Shown here: in pieces, positions 1-8,227 of the stretch
Layout of the letters: each line of letters opens with the position of its first letter
How positions within the stretch are numbered: the first letter of the stretch is position 1
Source: UMGS1322 sp900550765
GTDB lineage: Bacteria > Bacillota > Clostridia > Christensenellales > QALW01
Direction: 5' to 3'
Assembly: GCA_958448705.1 (NCBI GenBank)
Contig: CAUDEY010000024.1
Location: 1-33,863 of the forward strand
Length of the DNA: 33,863 nucleotides
Translations under genes and position numbers: made by a program
Notes under the pieces: generated by a model
What the model was told of the DNA's origin: nothing
Seen by the model: only the letters and a program-made list of their open reading frames with translations
The model's database searches: none

Positions 1-129
1 TTTCCCACAAGCTGATTTTTACTTTTTACTACAGGCAAGCATATGCGGCAAAAAAAACAAATATCGCAAAAAAATATCAACAGTTTTGCAAAAAAGCATA
101 AAACAGTGCTGTTTTCGGATGTTTTTGGT
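1..129. other. Intergenic region at window edge
   Basis: No coding sequence is evident here. The stretch is A-rich. It contains a palindrome of AAAACAG and CTGTTTT around a TG centre at 100-115, lying about 15 bp upstream of the -35 box of the next promoter. It could be an operator, but nothing in the window identifies a binding protein. Confidence 0.4.
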
Positions 130-158
130 TTGACAAAACCTGGTTATCCCTATATAAT
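130..158 (+). promoter_or_regulatory. Consensus sigma-A promoter of the phosphohexomutase gene
   Basis: TTGACA at 130-135 and TATAAT at 153-158 are separated by exactly 17 bp, a perfect housekeeping promoter. Transcription would start near 165 and leave an untranslated leader of about 134 nt. GGTTT/AAACC arms (127-140) overlap the -35 box and could be a repressor site. Confidence 0.85.
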
Positions 159-180
159 TCTATTATATTGTGGATAACTT

Positions 181-212
181 TTGCCGAAAACAAAAAATTT
201 CTCTTTCGGCAA
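181..212 (+). promoter_or_regulatory. Leader hairpin in the phosphohexomutase 5' UTR
   Basis: TTGCCGAAA (181-189) pairs perfectly with TTTCGGCAA (204-212) around a 14-nt A/T-rich loop, close to the predicted transcription start. No T-run follows, so it is not an intrinsic terminator. It may stabilise the 5' end or be a regulatory element. I do not recognise it as a known riboswitch. Confidence 0.45.
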
Positions 213-298
213 GGCAGAGCCGTACGCGTATGTATAAAATCTATCCGCGTGCCGCTGCAAAAACAGGCGCGCAGGCTCTTATTAAACGGAGTATCAAT

Positions 299-1825
299 AT
301 GCTGACAAAAGAATGGAAAAATTTAAAAAACGGGTCGGATATCCGCGGTATTGCCGTGGCAAGCCGAAACAACTCTATTACCCTGACGAACGAAGCCGTC
401 AAACGTATTGCCGCTGCGTTCGGATTTTGGGTATGTGAAAAGACCGGCAAAAATCCCGAACAAATAAAAATCGCCGTAGGAAACGATTCCCGCCTTTCGG
501 CACCCCGTTTAAAAGCAGCGGTACTCTCTGCCCTTACCGAAACGGGTTTTTGCTGCATCGACTGCGGTCTGATGAGTACGCCGGCTATGTTCATGACCTG
601 TGTGGTTCCCGTGCTGGACTGTGACGCCTCGATTCAGCTTACCGCCAGTCACCTTCCCTACGACCGCAACGGGATGAAATTCTTTACCAAAACCGGGGGC
701 TTAGAGGAAGCCAATATCGAAGTTTTGCTGGAATATGCCCAGGAGGGATGCCGCTGTCCTGATAAACCGGGAAGCTGCCGGACCTTTGACTTTTTATCCC
801 TCTATGCCGAAATGCTGGTCAACAAAGTACGCAACGGTGTAAATTCCGCTAAAAATTTTAAGCAGCCGCTCAAAGGATTTAAAATTGTAGTAGACGCCGG
901 CAATGGTGCCGGTGGCTTTTATGTGGAAAAAGTATTGAAGCCTTTAGGAGCCGATACCTCCGGCAGCCAATTTTTAGAACCGGACGGCCGGTTTCCCAAT
1001 CATATCCCCAACCCTGAAAATGCTGAAGCTATGGCTGCCGTCACGTCGGCAGTAAAGCAAAGCGGTGCCGATATCGGCCTGATTTTTGATACCGATGTGG
1101 ACCGCGCAGGTGCTGTGGATTCCAAAGGCAAGGAAATCAACCGCAACCGCCTGATCGCGCTGATTTCTGCCATTCTGCTTGAAGAACGAAAACCGGCTGT
1201 AATTGTAACCGATTCCATCACCTCCACCGGGTTGAAAAAATTTATTGAAAATCACGGCGGAATGCACCGCCGCTTTAAACGCGGTTATAAAAATGTAATC
1301 AATGAAGCGATCCGCCTGAATCAGGCCGGACAATACTGTCCCCTGGCCATTGAGACCAGCGGCCATGCGGCGTTAAAGGAAAATTATTTTCTTGACGACG
1401 GTGCCTATTTGGTAACAAAGCTGTTAATTAAAATGGCGCAGCTGCGGGAAGAAGGCAAAAAACTGGATGATCTCCTTTTAGGTCTGGAAGAGCCTGCCGA
1501 AAGCGAAGAATTCAGAATGAGTATCGATCGGGAAGATTTTAAAACCTACGGACAGGCCGTAATCGACCGTCTGACGGAATTTGCCGCCGGTACACCGGGC
1601 TGGAATCTTGCGCCGGATAACTATGAGGGGGTGCGAGTCTCCTTTGATAAAGAAAGCGGCGATGGCTGGCTGCTGCTCAGGCTTTCCCTGCATGAGCCGC
1701 TGATGCCGTTAAATATCGAAAGCAATACGCCCGGCGGTGCGAGGACCATCGCACGAAAGCTGTATCCGCTGCTGTATCGCTATAAATACCTGGATACTTC
1801 TTCCTTAAAAGAATATTTAAGTTAA
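299..1825 (+). CDS. Phosphoglucomutase/phosphomannomutase family protein (alpha-D-phosphohexomutase)
   Basis: A cytoplasmic alpha-D-phosphohexomutase of 508 residues that interconverts hexose 1- and 6-phosphates, supplying sugar-nucleotide precursors for glycans. The active-site phosphoserine is in TASHLPYDRNG, with Ser near residue 117. The metal-binding loop is DTDVDRAG near residue 264, where the family usually has DGDGDR. GNGAGG and the C-terminal sugar-phosphate loop SNTPGG are also visible. Start: an upstream GTG at 170 keeps the frame open but lies almost on the transcription start. The ATG at 299 has GGAG at 288-291, 7 nt away, and begins the conserved N-terminus. Glucose versus mannose specificity cannot be decided from sequence. 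The gene is transcribed alone from a consensus promoter and ends at a strong terminator. Confidence 0.88.
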   Translation: MLTKEWKNLKNGSDIRGIAVASRNNSITLTNEAVKRIAAAFGFWVCEKTGKNPEQIKIAVGNDSRLSAPRLKAAVLSALTETGFCCIDCGLMSTPAMFMTCVVPVLDCDASIQLTASHLPYDRNGMKFFTKTGGLEEANIEVLLEYAQEGCRCPDKPGSCRTFDFLSLYAEMLVNKVRNGVNSAKNFKQPLKGFKIVVDAGNGAGGFYVEKVLKPLGADTSGSQFLEPDGRFPNHIPNPENAEAMAAVTSAVKQSGADIGLIFDTDVDRAGAVDSKGKEINRNRLIALISAILLEERKPAVIVTDSITSTGLKKFIENHGGMHRRFKRGYKNVINEAIRLNQAGQYCPLAIETSGHAALKENYFLDDGAYLVTKLLIKMAQLREEGKKLDDLLLGLEEPAESEEFRMSIDREDFKTYGQAVIDRLTEFAAGTPGWNLAPDNYEGVRVSFDKESGDGWLLLRLSLHEPLMPLNIESNTPGGARTIARKLYPLLYRYKYLDTSSLKEYLS

Positions 1826-1831
1826 AAAAAC

Positions 1832-1861
1832 AAAGGGCGAAGATTCGCCCTTTGCAGTTTT
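1832..1861 (+). terminator. Rho-independent terminator after the phosphohexomutase gene
   Basis: A 9-bp stem AAAGGGCGA/TCGCCCTTT (1832-1840 with 1845-1853) has a 4-nt loop and is followed by a short T-rich stretch. It ends 34 nt before the next start codon, so some readthrough into the SLOG gene is possible. Confidence 0.75.
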
Positions 1862-1887
1862 CTATGCGCAAAAGAAAGGAATTTGTT

Positions 1888-2346
1888 ATGCCTTCCTGCT
1901 GTTTTACCGGGCACAGAAGAATCTCTGCCGAACAAAAACGCCTGCTGATCAAAAAATTAGACAAGCTGCTGGATACGCTTTCTGCCCGCGGTATAAACCA
2001 TTATATCTGCGGGGGCGCGCTCGGTTTTGATACGCTGGCCGCTCAGGTGGTTCTGCAAAAAAAGCGGCTGGATCCCGCCATTACCTTAACGCTGGCACTG
2101 CCGTGCAAAGATCAGTGTGCCGCATGGACACCCCGGCAAAAGCGGGAATATCAAACGATTCTCCGTGCCGCCGACGAAACAATTTATTTAAGCGAACGCT
2201 ATCTGCCCGGCTGCATGCACGCACGCGATACCTTTATGGTAGACCATGCCAATATCTTAATAGCACATTACCGGGGTACGCCCGGCGGTACGCAGTATAC
2301 TTACCTGTATGCCGAAAAAAAAGGACTGGAAATCATCAATCTGTAG
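1888..2346 (+). CDS. SLOG-family (DUF1273-like) Rossmann-fold protein
   Basis: A small soluble protein of 152 residues. It opens with the CFTGHRR motif and has CGGALGFDTLAA around residues 50-60. Both are typical of the SLOG/DUF1273 group related to DprA and lysine-decarboxylase-like nucleotide-binding folds. Members are thought to bind nucleotides or nucleotide-derived ligands; the cellular role is unknown. The C-terminal GGTQYTYLYAEKKG matches the glycine-rich ligand-loop region of the family. An in-frame start at 1852 lies inside the preceding terminator. The ATG at 1888 has an AAAGGA-type RBS and starts exactly at the conserved block, so it is preferred. Confidence 0.75.
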   Translation: MPSCCFTGHRRISAEQKRLLIKKLDKLLDTLSARGINHYICGGALGFDTLAAQVVLQKKRLDPAITLTLALPCKDQCAAWTPRQKREYQTILRAADETIYLSERYLPGCMHARDTFMVDHANILIAHYRGTPGGTQYTYLYAEKKGLEIINL

Positions 2347-2438
2347 CAAACGCATAAATTTTTTCAGTACAATCGGGCAATGCTTTTACGAATTTTACGG
2401 CACAGCCTAAAATACATTCGGATTTTCGAAATTCGTTT

Positions 2439-3851
2439 TTATACTTTTTCTACTTTAATTAAATTGGTATTCCCCGAAACACCGTTGGTCATTCCTCCGG
2501 TAATTACGATCGCATCGTCCTTTTTTAAGCAAAAATTCTCTTTTGCCAAACGCTTGGCAGTATAAAACAGCACATCCGTAGAATCATATTCTTCGCACAT
2601 GACCGGCAATACCCCCCAGGAAAGTGCCAGCTTCCGCCAGGTTTTTTCATCAATAGTAAGCCCTAAAATATCCACCGGTGAACGGAATCGGGAAACCATG
2701 CGCACCGTATTGCCCGAAAGAGAGCATACGGCTATCACCTTGGCACCGATATCGATCGCCATGCCGCAGGTAGCATGGGAGATTGCGTCTACCGTATTGC
2801 GGATCTGGAATTCCGTGGTAATAAATCGCTTTTTATAATTAATATTCTTCTCGGTCTGTTCGGCGATACGGGCCATCGTCTGCACAGTCAATACCGGATA
2901 TTTTCCGGCAGCAGTCTCGCCCGAAAGCATGATCGCGCTGGTGCCGTCATACACGGCATTGGCCACATCTGAGATCTCCGCACGGGTAGGCCGTGCATTG
3001 TAGATCATGGATTCCAGCATTTCCGTAGCAGTAATCACACGCTTCCCCAACAGACGGCACTTGGTAATCAAATGCTTTTGAATGGCAGGAAGCTCTTCAA
3101 AGGGGATTTCTACCCCCATATCTCCCCGGCCGATCATAATACCATCGCACTCACGGCAGATATCCTCAATATTATCCACACCCGAACGGTTTTCTATTTT
3201 GGCGATCAATTCAATGCCCTTTGCGTTATGAAGCTCCAAAAATTCCTTGATATCCAGAAGGTCCTGCTTAAGAGAGACAAACGAACAGGCGATAAAATCC
3301 ACATCGTTTTCAATACCAAAGAGAATGTCCTCTTTATCCTGCTGGCTGAGATAGACCTGCCGCAGCACTTTATTGGGAAAACTCATGCTCTTTCTATCCG
3401 AAAGTTCCCCACCCACGGTTACAGTGCATACCGCCTCTGTCTGTGTCAGATTCTTTACTTCAAAAGCCATCAGCCCGTTATTGAGCAAAATGGTATCCCC
3501 GGGGGCAAGATCTTCAATCAGCCCTTTATAATTTACCGAAACGCGCTCCGCATTTCCCTGAACGTCCTCTGTAGTAAAGGCAAAGGTATCCCCGGTCTTC
3601 AAGGTCACCTTACCGCCTTCAAAGGTCTTGATGCGGTATTCCGGGCCCTTCGTATCCAGCATGATAGCAATAGGCATTTTCAGTTTTTGGCGCACTTTTT
3701 TGATCAAATCGATTTTTTGCTTATGCTCTTCATGAGTGCCGTGGGAAAAATTCAGCCGTGCCACATTCATGCCGGCAAGGCACATCTGGGTCAAGGTCTC
3801 CTCGTCACTGCAGGCGGGACCGATCGTACATACAATTTTTGTTTTTCTCAT
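2439..3851 (-). CDS. pyk: Pyruvate kinase
   Basis: Glycolytic enzyme converting phosphoenolpyruvate and ADP to pyruvate and ATP in the cytoplasm; 470 residues. The N-terminus RKTKIVCTIGPA is the family signature, followed by MNVARLNFSHG, LDTKGPEYR and IAKIENRSGVDN. The catalytic/metal region IMIGRGDMGVEIPFEELP, the potassium and substrate stretch ITATEMLESM, and PTRAEISDVANAVYDGTSAIMLSGETAAGKYP are all intact. The length ends with the standard C-terminal allosteric domain, so the extra PEP-utiliser-like domain of Bacillus enzymes is absent. An upstream in-frame start at 3950 lies in the promoter. The ATG at 3851 has AAGGAG 7 nt away. The gene is monocistronic with its own promoter. Confidence 0.97.
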   Translation of the reverse strand: MRKTKIVCTIGPACSDEETLTQMCLAGMNVARLNFSHGTHEEHKQKIDLIKKVRQKLKMPIAIMLDTKGPEYRIKTFEGGKVTLKTGDTFAFTTEDVQGNAERVSVNYKGLIEDLAPGDTILLNNGLMAFEVKNLTQTEAVCTVTVGGELSDRKSMSFPNKVLRQVYLSQQDKEDILFGIENDVDFIACSFVSLKQDLLDIKEFLELHNAKGIELIAKIENRSGVDNIEDICRECDGIMIGRGDMGVEIPFEELPAIQKHLITKCRLLGKRVITATEMLESMIYNARPTRAEISDVANAVYDGTSAIMLSGETAAGKYPVLTVQTMARIAEQTEKNINYKKRFITTEFQIRNTVDAISHATCGMAIDIGAKVIAVCSLSGNTVRMVSRFRSPVDILGLTIDEKTWRKLALSWGVLPVMCEEYDSTDVLFYTAKRLAKENFCLKKDDAIVITGGMTNGVSGNTNLIKVEKV

Positions 3852-3923
3852 AAACGCTCCTTCTTTCAGCGGCAACACTCCGCCCATCTTTATTATTCTC
3901 TTATCATGAATATTAGTATTATA

Positions 3924-3952
3924 ATTATAAAACCGCATTGCAATTTTCACAA
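3924..3952 (-). promoter_or_regulatory. Promoter of pyk
   Basis: On the minus strand TTGTGA (3952-3947) and TATAAT (3929-3924) are separated by 17 bp, about 73 bp upstream of the pyk start codon. Confidence 0.65.
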
Positions 3953-4034
3953 GTAAAATGTTCGTAAAAACCGCAACGAAAAAACATAAAAATAGCTGCC
4001 GGTCCCAGCCTTTAAAGGAAAAGCAAAAACCCGG

Positions 4035-4063
4035 TTGTTTTTTTGTTTTTTCTATGATAGAAT
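4035..4063 (+). promoter_or_regulatory. Probable promoter of the rhamnosidase gene
   Basis: TTGTTT (4035-4040), 17 bp, TAGAAT (4058-4063). The -35 is weak, which would fit a regulated catabolic gene. A small TCAG/CTGA inverted repeat lies just downstream (4065-4078). Confidence 0.45.
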
Positions 4064-4107
4064 GTCAGTAGAATCTGATATTGGAGTCTTTTCCGGAGGT
4101 TAATACA

Positions 4108-6768
4108 ATGAGTTACAGAATTGATAAAAAAGACCGGTGGCAGGCCAAATGGATCTTTGGCGATAACACTTTTCTTTCTTCTGCCGAAAACATTACGCAA
4201 ATCGAAGGCGCCAAATGGATATGGCCGCGCACCTATGCCCGTGTCCATATGCGCCGCAGCTTTACCGTTGACGCTCCGTCTGCGGCTCGGGCGCATTTTT
4301 TATGCGACAATATTTTTGATCTGTACATTAACAAAAGGCTTGTATGCCAAGAGGTAAAAGAATTCAACGGCAGCGTGGCAGCGTTTTTACAGCCAGGGGA
4401 AAATACAATTGCCGTACGTTCCTACCAAACAGCCGATACCGGTTTTTTTACTTCCGCCTTCTGCGGAAAAATTGAGATTGACTGCGGCGAAAAAACCGTA
4501 AGCATCGTTACCGACGAACACTGGAAATGTTATTTTACGGCCGATTTCTGGAGCAATGAAGAGCCTGCAGAGTGGATGGACGGTCTCTGCCGGGAAAATG
4601 AACTGAAATGGTGTGACATTCATCCCCGCCTGATGAAACGCTCGCTTTATATGCGAAAGAACTTCCTCCTGGAAAAACCCGTAAAAAAAGCAGAGTTATG
4701 CGTCAGCACCGCAGGCGAAGCCGAATTGTACATCAACGGCCGGCGCACCGATCAGGACATTCTCCCGCAGGGAATATGTGAAAAATACAAAGAATTCCGC
4801 CGTATAGAAGTGACACCGCTTTTACGGCAGGGTTCCAACGCAATCGGGGCAATTACCGGCAACGGCTGGCTTAACAGTGAATCACACAGCGAGGTGTTCA
4901 TGAACCGCAATATGCTGCTGGCCGAGCTCACTGTCACCTTTGAGGATGGAACCCAGCAAATACTGGGTACGGATCAAACCTGGCGTCTTGCTTTTTCTCC
5001 CCTAACTGACAACGATATCCAGCTCGGCGAGCGCTATGATGCAACCTTAGAGCAGCCCGGCTGGAATTTACCGGATTTTGACGATACTGCCTGGGCCTGT
5101 GCCGCACAGGAAGAGCCAACCATAGAATCGCGCCCTTACGTAGAACGCAATTACCCGGGCATTCAAATCACAAAGCTGCTAAAACCCTTTAGCTGCACCA
5201 CGCTAAAGGATAAAGTATATCTGTTTGATTTCGGCGTAAACTGCGGCGGACGGTACAGAATCGTCTTGCGCAATACCGAAAAGGGTCAGAAGATCAAAAT
5301 CAATTTCTGCGAAAGGCTGACGCCGGAAGGAGATTTTCAGACCATCGTTTACGGGCCGGTGTTCTACCAGGCCGACAGCTTCCCCGGCGGGAAATCCGCC
5401 GCGTGCTTAAAGAATTACGACGTATATACCTGCCGCGGCGGACTGGAAGAGATCTATGAACCGCATTTTGCCTTCAGCGGGTTCCGATATCTCTATGTGG
5501 AGGGCTGCACCTCCAAAGCACAGATCGGCGATATCTTTTTAACAGTCATGCACAATGCCGTCAAAAAAACCGGAGAAATCGAAAGCGGATATTCCCCCAT
5601 CAACCAGCTTTCCAACATCGTAGAGCGGGCATTTTTGAGTAATCTTTTCAACGGCCCGATGGATTGTCCTACGCGGGAAAAGAATTTCTGGACCGGAGAT
5701 ACGCAGATTTTTATTGCCACCGCCTGCTGGTATGCTGATTGCTCCCAGCTCCTGGCCCGATGGACGGACGCCGGCAGAAAAATGTGCCCCAATGTATACG
5801 GCTGGGGAGATGAAACCTATATTGTACCTTGGACGCTGTACCGGTTTTACCGGGATAAGGAAATTCTGCGCGCCTGCTACGGAGAAATTCTTTCCCTGGC
5901 ACGCTACCGCTGTGAAACCGCAGGGAACTACGGCCTGCCGGAAAATCCGCTTTCTCCGTTTAACGATCACCTTTCTCCCTATGGACATAATCTTCCGCCG
6001 GAATTTTTCGCCTCGGCTTTTTACTGCTATATGCTCAAAATCACCGCCCAAATTGCGGAAATCTTAGAGGATTTTAAAACCGCGGACGAATTTCATCAAA
6101 AGCTGCAGCCCGCCATTGATGAATTCAACCGCCGATATTATATTACAGAAGAAGAGGATTATTCTCCGCATCTGCAATCTGCACTGGTATTTGCACTGGC
6201 TTTCGGCCTGGCGCCCGCGGGCAAAGAAAAAGCCCTGGCTGCAAAACTGAACGAAGCCATTCTTGCCTGCGGACATTTGGATACAGGCTACGGCAGCACA
6301 CGTTACTTAATGAACGTATTATGTGATTACGGCTATCTTGACACTGCATTTATGCTGCTGGACCGCACGGACTTCCCCTCCTGGCGTTATATTTTAAATA
6401 CCGGTGCTACTACTATGACCGAAAGTTGGAACGGCATGGCCAGCAGCGACGGATCCAGCAGTATGAATCATTTTGCCTTAGGCTCAGTCGTAGGCTGGAT
6501 GTTTGAGTATTTAGGCGGTATTCGCTTTGAACGGTCATCACCCGGATTTCGGCATATCGTATTGCAGCCGTGTTTTCTGCCGCAGATAGGTTCTTTCCGT
6601 GCACGATATGATTCTGTAAGCGGTCCGATTTCCGTAAGCTGGAAATTTGAAGGAAAAAAAGCGATCTATTGTTTTGAGACAGAACAAAACGTAACACTAT
6701 TCTTACCCGACGGTGTTTCCCGGGATTTTCCCGCAGGCAAACACCAGGTCACTGTGGATAACATATAA
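4108..6768 (+). CDS. Alpha-L-rhamnosidase (GH78-type)
   Basis: A large glycoside hydrolase of 886 residues with no signal peptide, so it probably acts in the cytoplasm on imported rhamnosides. The N-terminal half resembles the beta-sandwich modules of GH78 enzymes (WIW and ELYINGRR segments). The (alpha/alpha)6 catalytic domain follows: DCPTREKNFWTGD near residue 520, then GWGDETYIVPWTLYRFY with acidic catalytic residues, then TGATTMTESWNG near 768 and SMNHFALGSVVGWMFEYLGGI. These are family hallmarks in the right order. A C-terminal beta-sandwich closes the protein. Start: the TTG at 4081 lies upstream of the RBS; ATG 4108 follows GGAGG at the normal distance. It sits alone between its own promoter and terminator, with no transporter beside it. 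Confidence 0.85.
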   Translation: MSYRIDKKDRWQAKWIFGDNTFLSSAENITQIEGAKWIWPRTYARVHMRRSFTVDAPSAARAHFLCDNIFDLYINKRLVCQEVKEFNGSVAAFLQPGENTIAVRSYQTADTGFFTSAFCGKIEIDCGEKTVSIVTDEHWKCYFTADFWSNEEPAEWMDGLCRENELKWCDIHPRLMKRSLYMRKNFLLEKPVKKAELCVSTAGEAELYINGRRTDQDILPQGICEKYKEFRRIEVTPLLRQGSNAIGAITGNGWLNSESHSEVFMNRNMLLAELTVTFEDGTQQILGTDQTWRLAFSPLTDNDIQLGERYDATLEQPGWNLPDFDDTAWACAAQEEPTIESRPYVERNYPGIQITKLLKPFSCTTLKDKVYLFDFGVNCGGRYRIVLRNTEKGQKIKINFCERLTPEGDFQTIVYGPVFYQADSFPGGKSAACLKNYDVYTCRGGLEEIYEPHFAFSGFRYLYVEGCTSKAQIGDIFLTVMHNAVKKTGEIESGYSPINQLSNIVERAFLSNLFNGPMDCPTREKNFWTGDTQIFIATACWYADCSQLLARWTDAGRKMCPNVYGWGDETYIVPWTLYRFYRDKEILRACYGEILSLARYRCETAGNYGLPENPLSPFNDHLSPYGHNLPPEFFASAFYCYMLKITAQIAEILEDFKTADEFHQKLQPAIDEFNRRYYITEEEDYSPHLQSALVFALAFGLAPAGKEKALAAKLNEAILACGHLDTGYGSTRYLMNVLCDYGYLDTAFMLLDRTDFPSWRYILNTGATTMTESWNGMASSDGSSSMNHFALGSVVGWMFEYLGGIRFERSSPGFRHIVLQPCFLPQIGSFRARYDSVSGPISVSWKFEGKKAIYCFETEQNVTLFLPDGVSRDFPAGKHQVTVDNI

Positions 6769-6784
6769 ACGCACTTCCGCTTAG

Positions 6785-6813
6785 CCCCCCCGCAACAGCA
6801 GGGGGTTTTCCTT
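6785..6813 (+). terminator. Rho-independent terminator after the rhamnosidase gene
   Basis: A C-run at 6785-6791 pairs with GGGGG at 6801-6805 around a 9-nt loop, followed by TTTTCCTTT. Confidence 0.8.
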
Positions 6814-6965
6814 TATAAAAAATTTTTAGGATGCCAATGGCCTCAATGCTTCTAAAGTCTTTTTTCCGTTTTTCAGGATTCCTATTTAAAATCCATACAG
6901 CATTTTCCCGCATCATGGAAAAATTTATTTCTGCGGACAGCAGCCGCAGTCACCGCCCACCTTTT

Positions 6966-7841
6966 TTAAGAATCGCCGGGAAACGAGCTTTTTCCATGGG
7001 CAAGTAAAAAATCTCTTGCCGCACGAACTGCCGCTGTAAGATACCGCGCTTTATGCCAATACAGCCGAACCGTACGCATAACCGGCATCCCTTCCAATGG
7101 AACAAGCACTGCATTTTCATCAAATAATCCCTGCCAGGACCGCTGCGGAGCGAACGTAATTCCCAACCCTTCGGAAACACAGCGGCGGATTAAAAACGGA
7201 TCATCGCTGATCAGTGCAGCACACGGAGAAAATCCGCAGGCATGACATGCCGCTGACACCTCTTGATTAATACTGCTCCCCGGTGGCGTAAGAAGAAACC
7301 GTTCCCGTTCCAAATCCTTCAAAGCCACCTGTTTCTTCTGTGCCAATCGATGCATTCGCGGCACCGCCAATACAAAATTCTCCGTAAAAAGCACCTGATT
7401 TTCCAGTTCTTCCTCCGGCGGCTGAGCAGAAATACAAAGATCAAACGCAAAAGGCTGGTTTACATATAAGCTATGACAAAGCGAAAAGCGGATCTCCGGA
7501 TATTTCCGCCAAAATGGCAAAAGGCACTGCGCGGCCCAATTCCGATCACTGAGTACCAGCAAACGCACCTCTCCCCCGGGAACAGCTGTCTCTTCTACCT
7601 GCAAACGCGCATCCTCCAACGCTTCCAGCGCTCTCTCGGTCTGTTTAAGAAACGCCTTTCCTTTATCGTTTAAATATACACGGTTACCGACTCTGTCAAA
7701 CAACCGTACTCCCAGTTCCGACTCCAAACGCGCGACTGCAACCGATATTGCCGATTGCGGCACATGATACCTCTCCGCCGTACGGGTCATGCTCTGCAGC
7801 CGAGCTGCCGTACAAAAATATTTTAATTGTAAAAGCTCCAT
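6966..7841 (-). CDS. LysR-family transcriptional regulator
   Basis: A regulator of 291 residues with the classic LysR layout. The N-terminal winged helix-turn-helix (residues 1-62) contains LKYFCTAARLQSMTRTAERYHVPQ and SAISVAVARLESELGVRLFDR, followed by a linker helix (FLKQTERALEALEDA). A periplasmic-binding-like effector domain runs from about residue 90 to the end. The start ATG at 7841 has an AAAGGTG RBS and is the family start. It is divergent from the SemiSWEET/esterase operon across a 104-bp, very AT-rich gap containing palindromic ATATTATA-like sequence. By the usual LysR pattern it probably controls that operon and itself. The effector is unknown. Confidence 0.93.
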   Translation of the reverse strand: MELLQLKYFCTAARLQSMTRTAERYHVPQSAISVAVARLESELGVRLFDRVGNRVYLNDKGKAFLKQTERALEALEDARLQVEETAVPGGEVRLLVLSDRNWAAQCLLPFWRKYPEIRFSLCHSLYVNQPFAFDLCISAQPPEEELENQVLFTENFVLAVPRMHRLAQKKQVALKDLERERFLLTPPGSSINQEVSAACHACGFSPCAALISDDPFLIRRCVSEGLGITFAPQRSWQGLFDENAVLVPLEGMPVMRTVRLYWHKARYLTAAVRAARDFLLAHGKSSFPGDS

Positions 7842-7895
7842 ATAAACACCTTTATAATATATTTTATTATATAATTATACTATAATATCATATAT

Positions 7896-7924
7896 TTTAC
7901 AATATCTTTCTTTTATGCTATGCT
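7896..7924 (+). promoter_or_regulatory. Probable promoter of the SemiSWEET-like/esterase operon
   Basis: TTTACA (7896-7901), 17 bp, TATGCT (7919-7924). It lies in the AT-rich gap shared with the divergent LysR gene, whose binding sites (T-N11-A type palindromes around 7862-7895) would sit just upstream. Confidence 0.5.
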
Positions 7925-7945
7925 GATAAAAAGGAGGCGACTATA

Positions 7946-8227
7946 ATGGCCGAGCTTTTGGAAGCACTGATGGTGATCAGCTTTGGTATTTCCTGGCCGA
8001 TAAACATCATAAAATCCTATACCAGCCAAAGTACGAAGGGAAAAAGTCTTTTATTTGTACTATTTATTCTGTTCGGTTATGTCTGCGGCATACTCTCTAA
8101 ACTGCTCAGCGGAAAATTCACGTACGTCTTTGCGTTTTATGTGCTGAATTTCTTAATGGTGCTGGCAGACCTGTTTCTGTATTTCCGCAACAAACGGTTC
8201 GATAAACAAAGGGAGAAAAGCCAATGA
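7946..8227 (+). CDS. SemiSWEET/PQ-loop-like small membrane protein
   Basis: A 93-residue integral membrane protein with three predicted hydrophobic segments (about 5-22, 32-52 and 57-80) and a basic C-terminus. Residues 12-34 contain SWPINIIKSYTSQSTKGKS, which resembles the P-Q/P-N loop followed by a K-S-T-K-G turn of bacterial SemiSWEETs and PQ-loop proteins. Those form a three-helix half-transporter that dimerises, often to move sugars. The start is ATG 7946 behind AAGGAGG. The stop overlaps the next start (ATGA), so it is translationally coupled to the esterase. Substrate is unknown; coupling suggests uptake or efflux of the esterase substrate or product. Confidence 0.65.
   Translation: MAELLEALMVISFGISWPINIIKSYTSQSTKGKSLLFVLFILFGYVCGILSKLLSGKFTYVFAFYVLNFLMVLADLFLYFRNKRFDKQREKSQ

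Noticed and set aside
170..298. Longer N-terminus of the phosphohexomutase from GTG 170
   Set aside because: It would start about 5 nt after the predicted transcription start, has no RBS, includes the leader hairpin and is not part of the family fold.
3072..3956. 294-codon plus-strand frame opposite pyk
   Set aside because: It is antisense to a fully conserved pyruvate kinase, has no RBS and shows no domain; a frame shadow.
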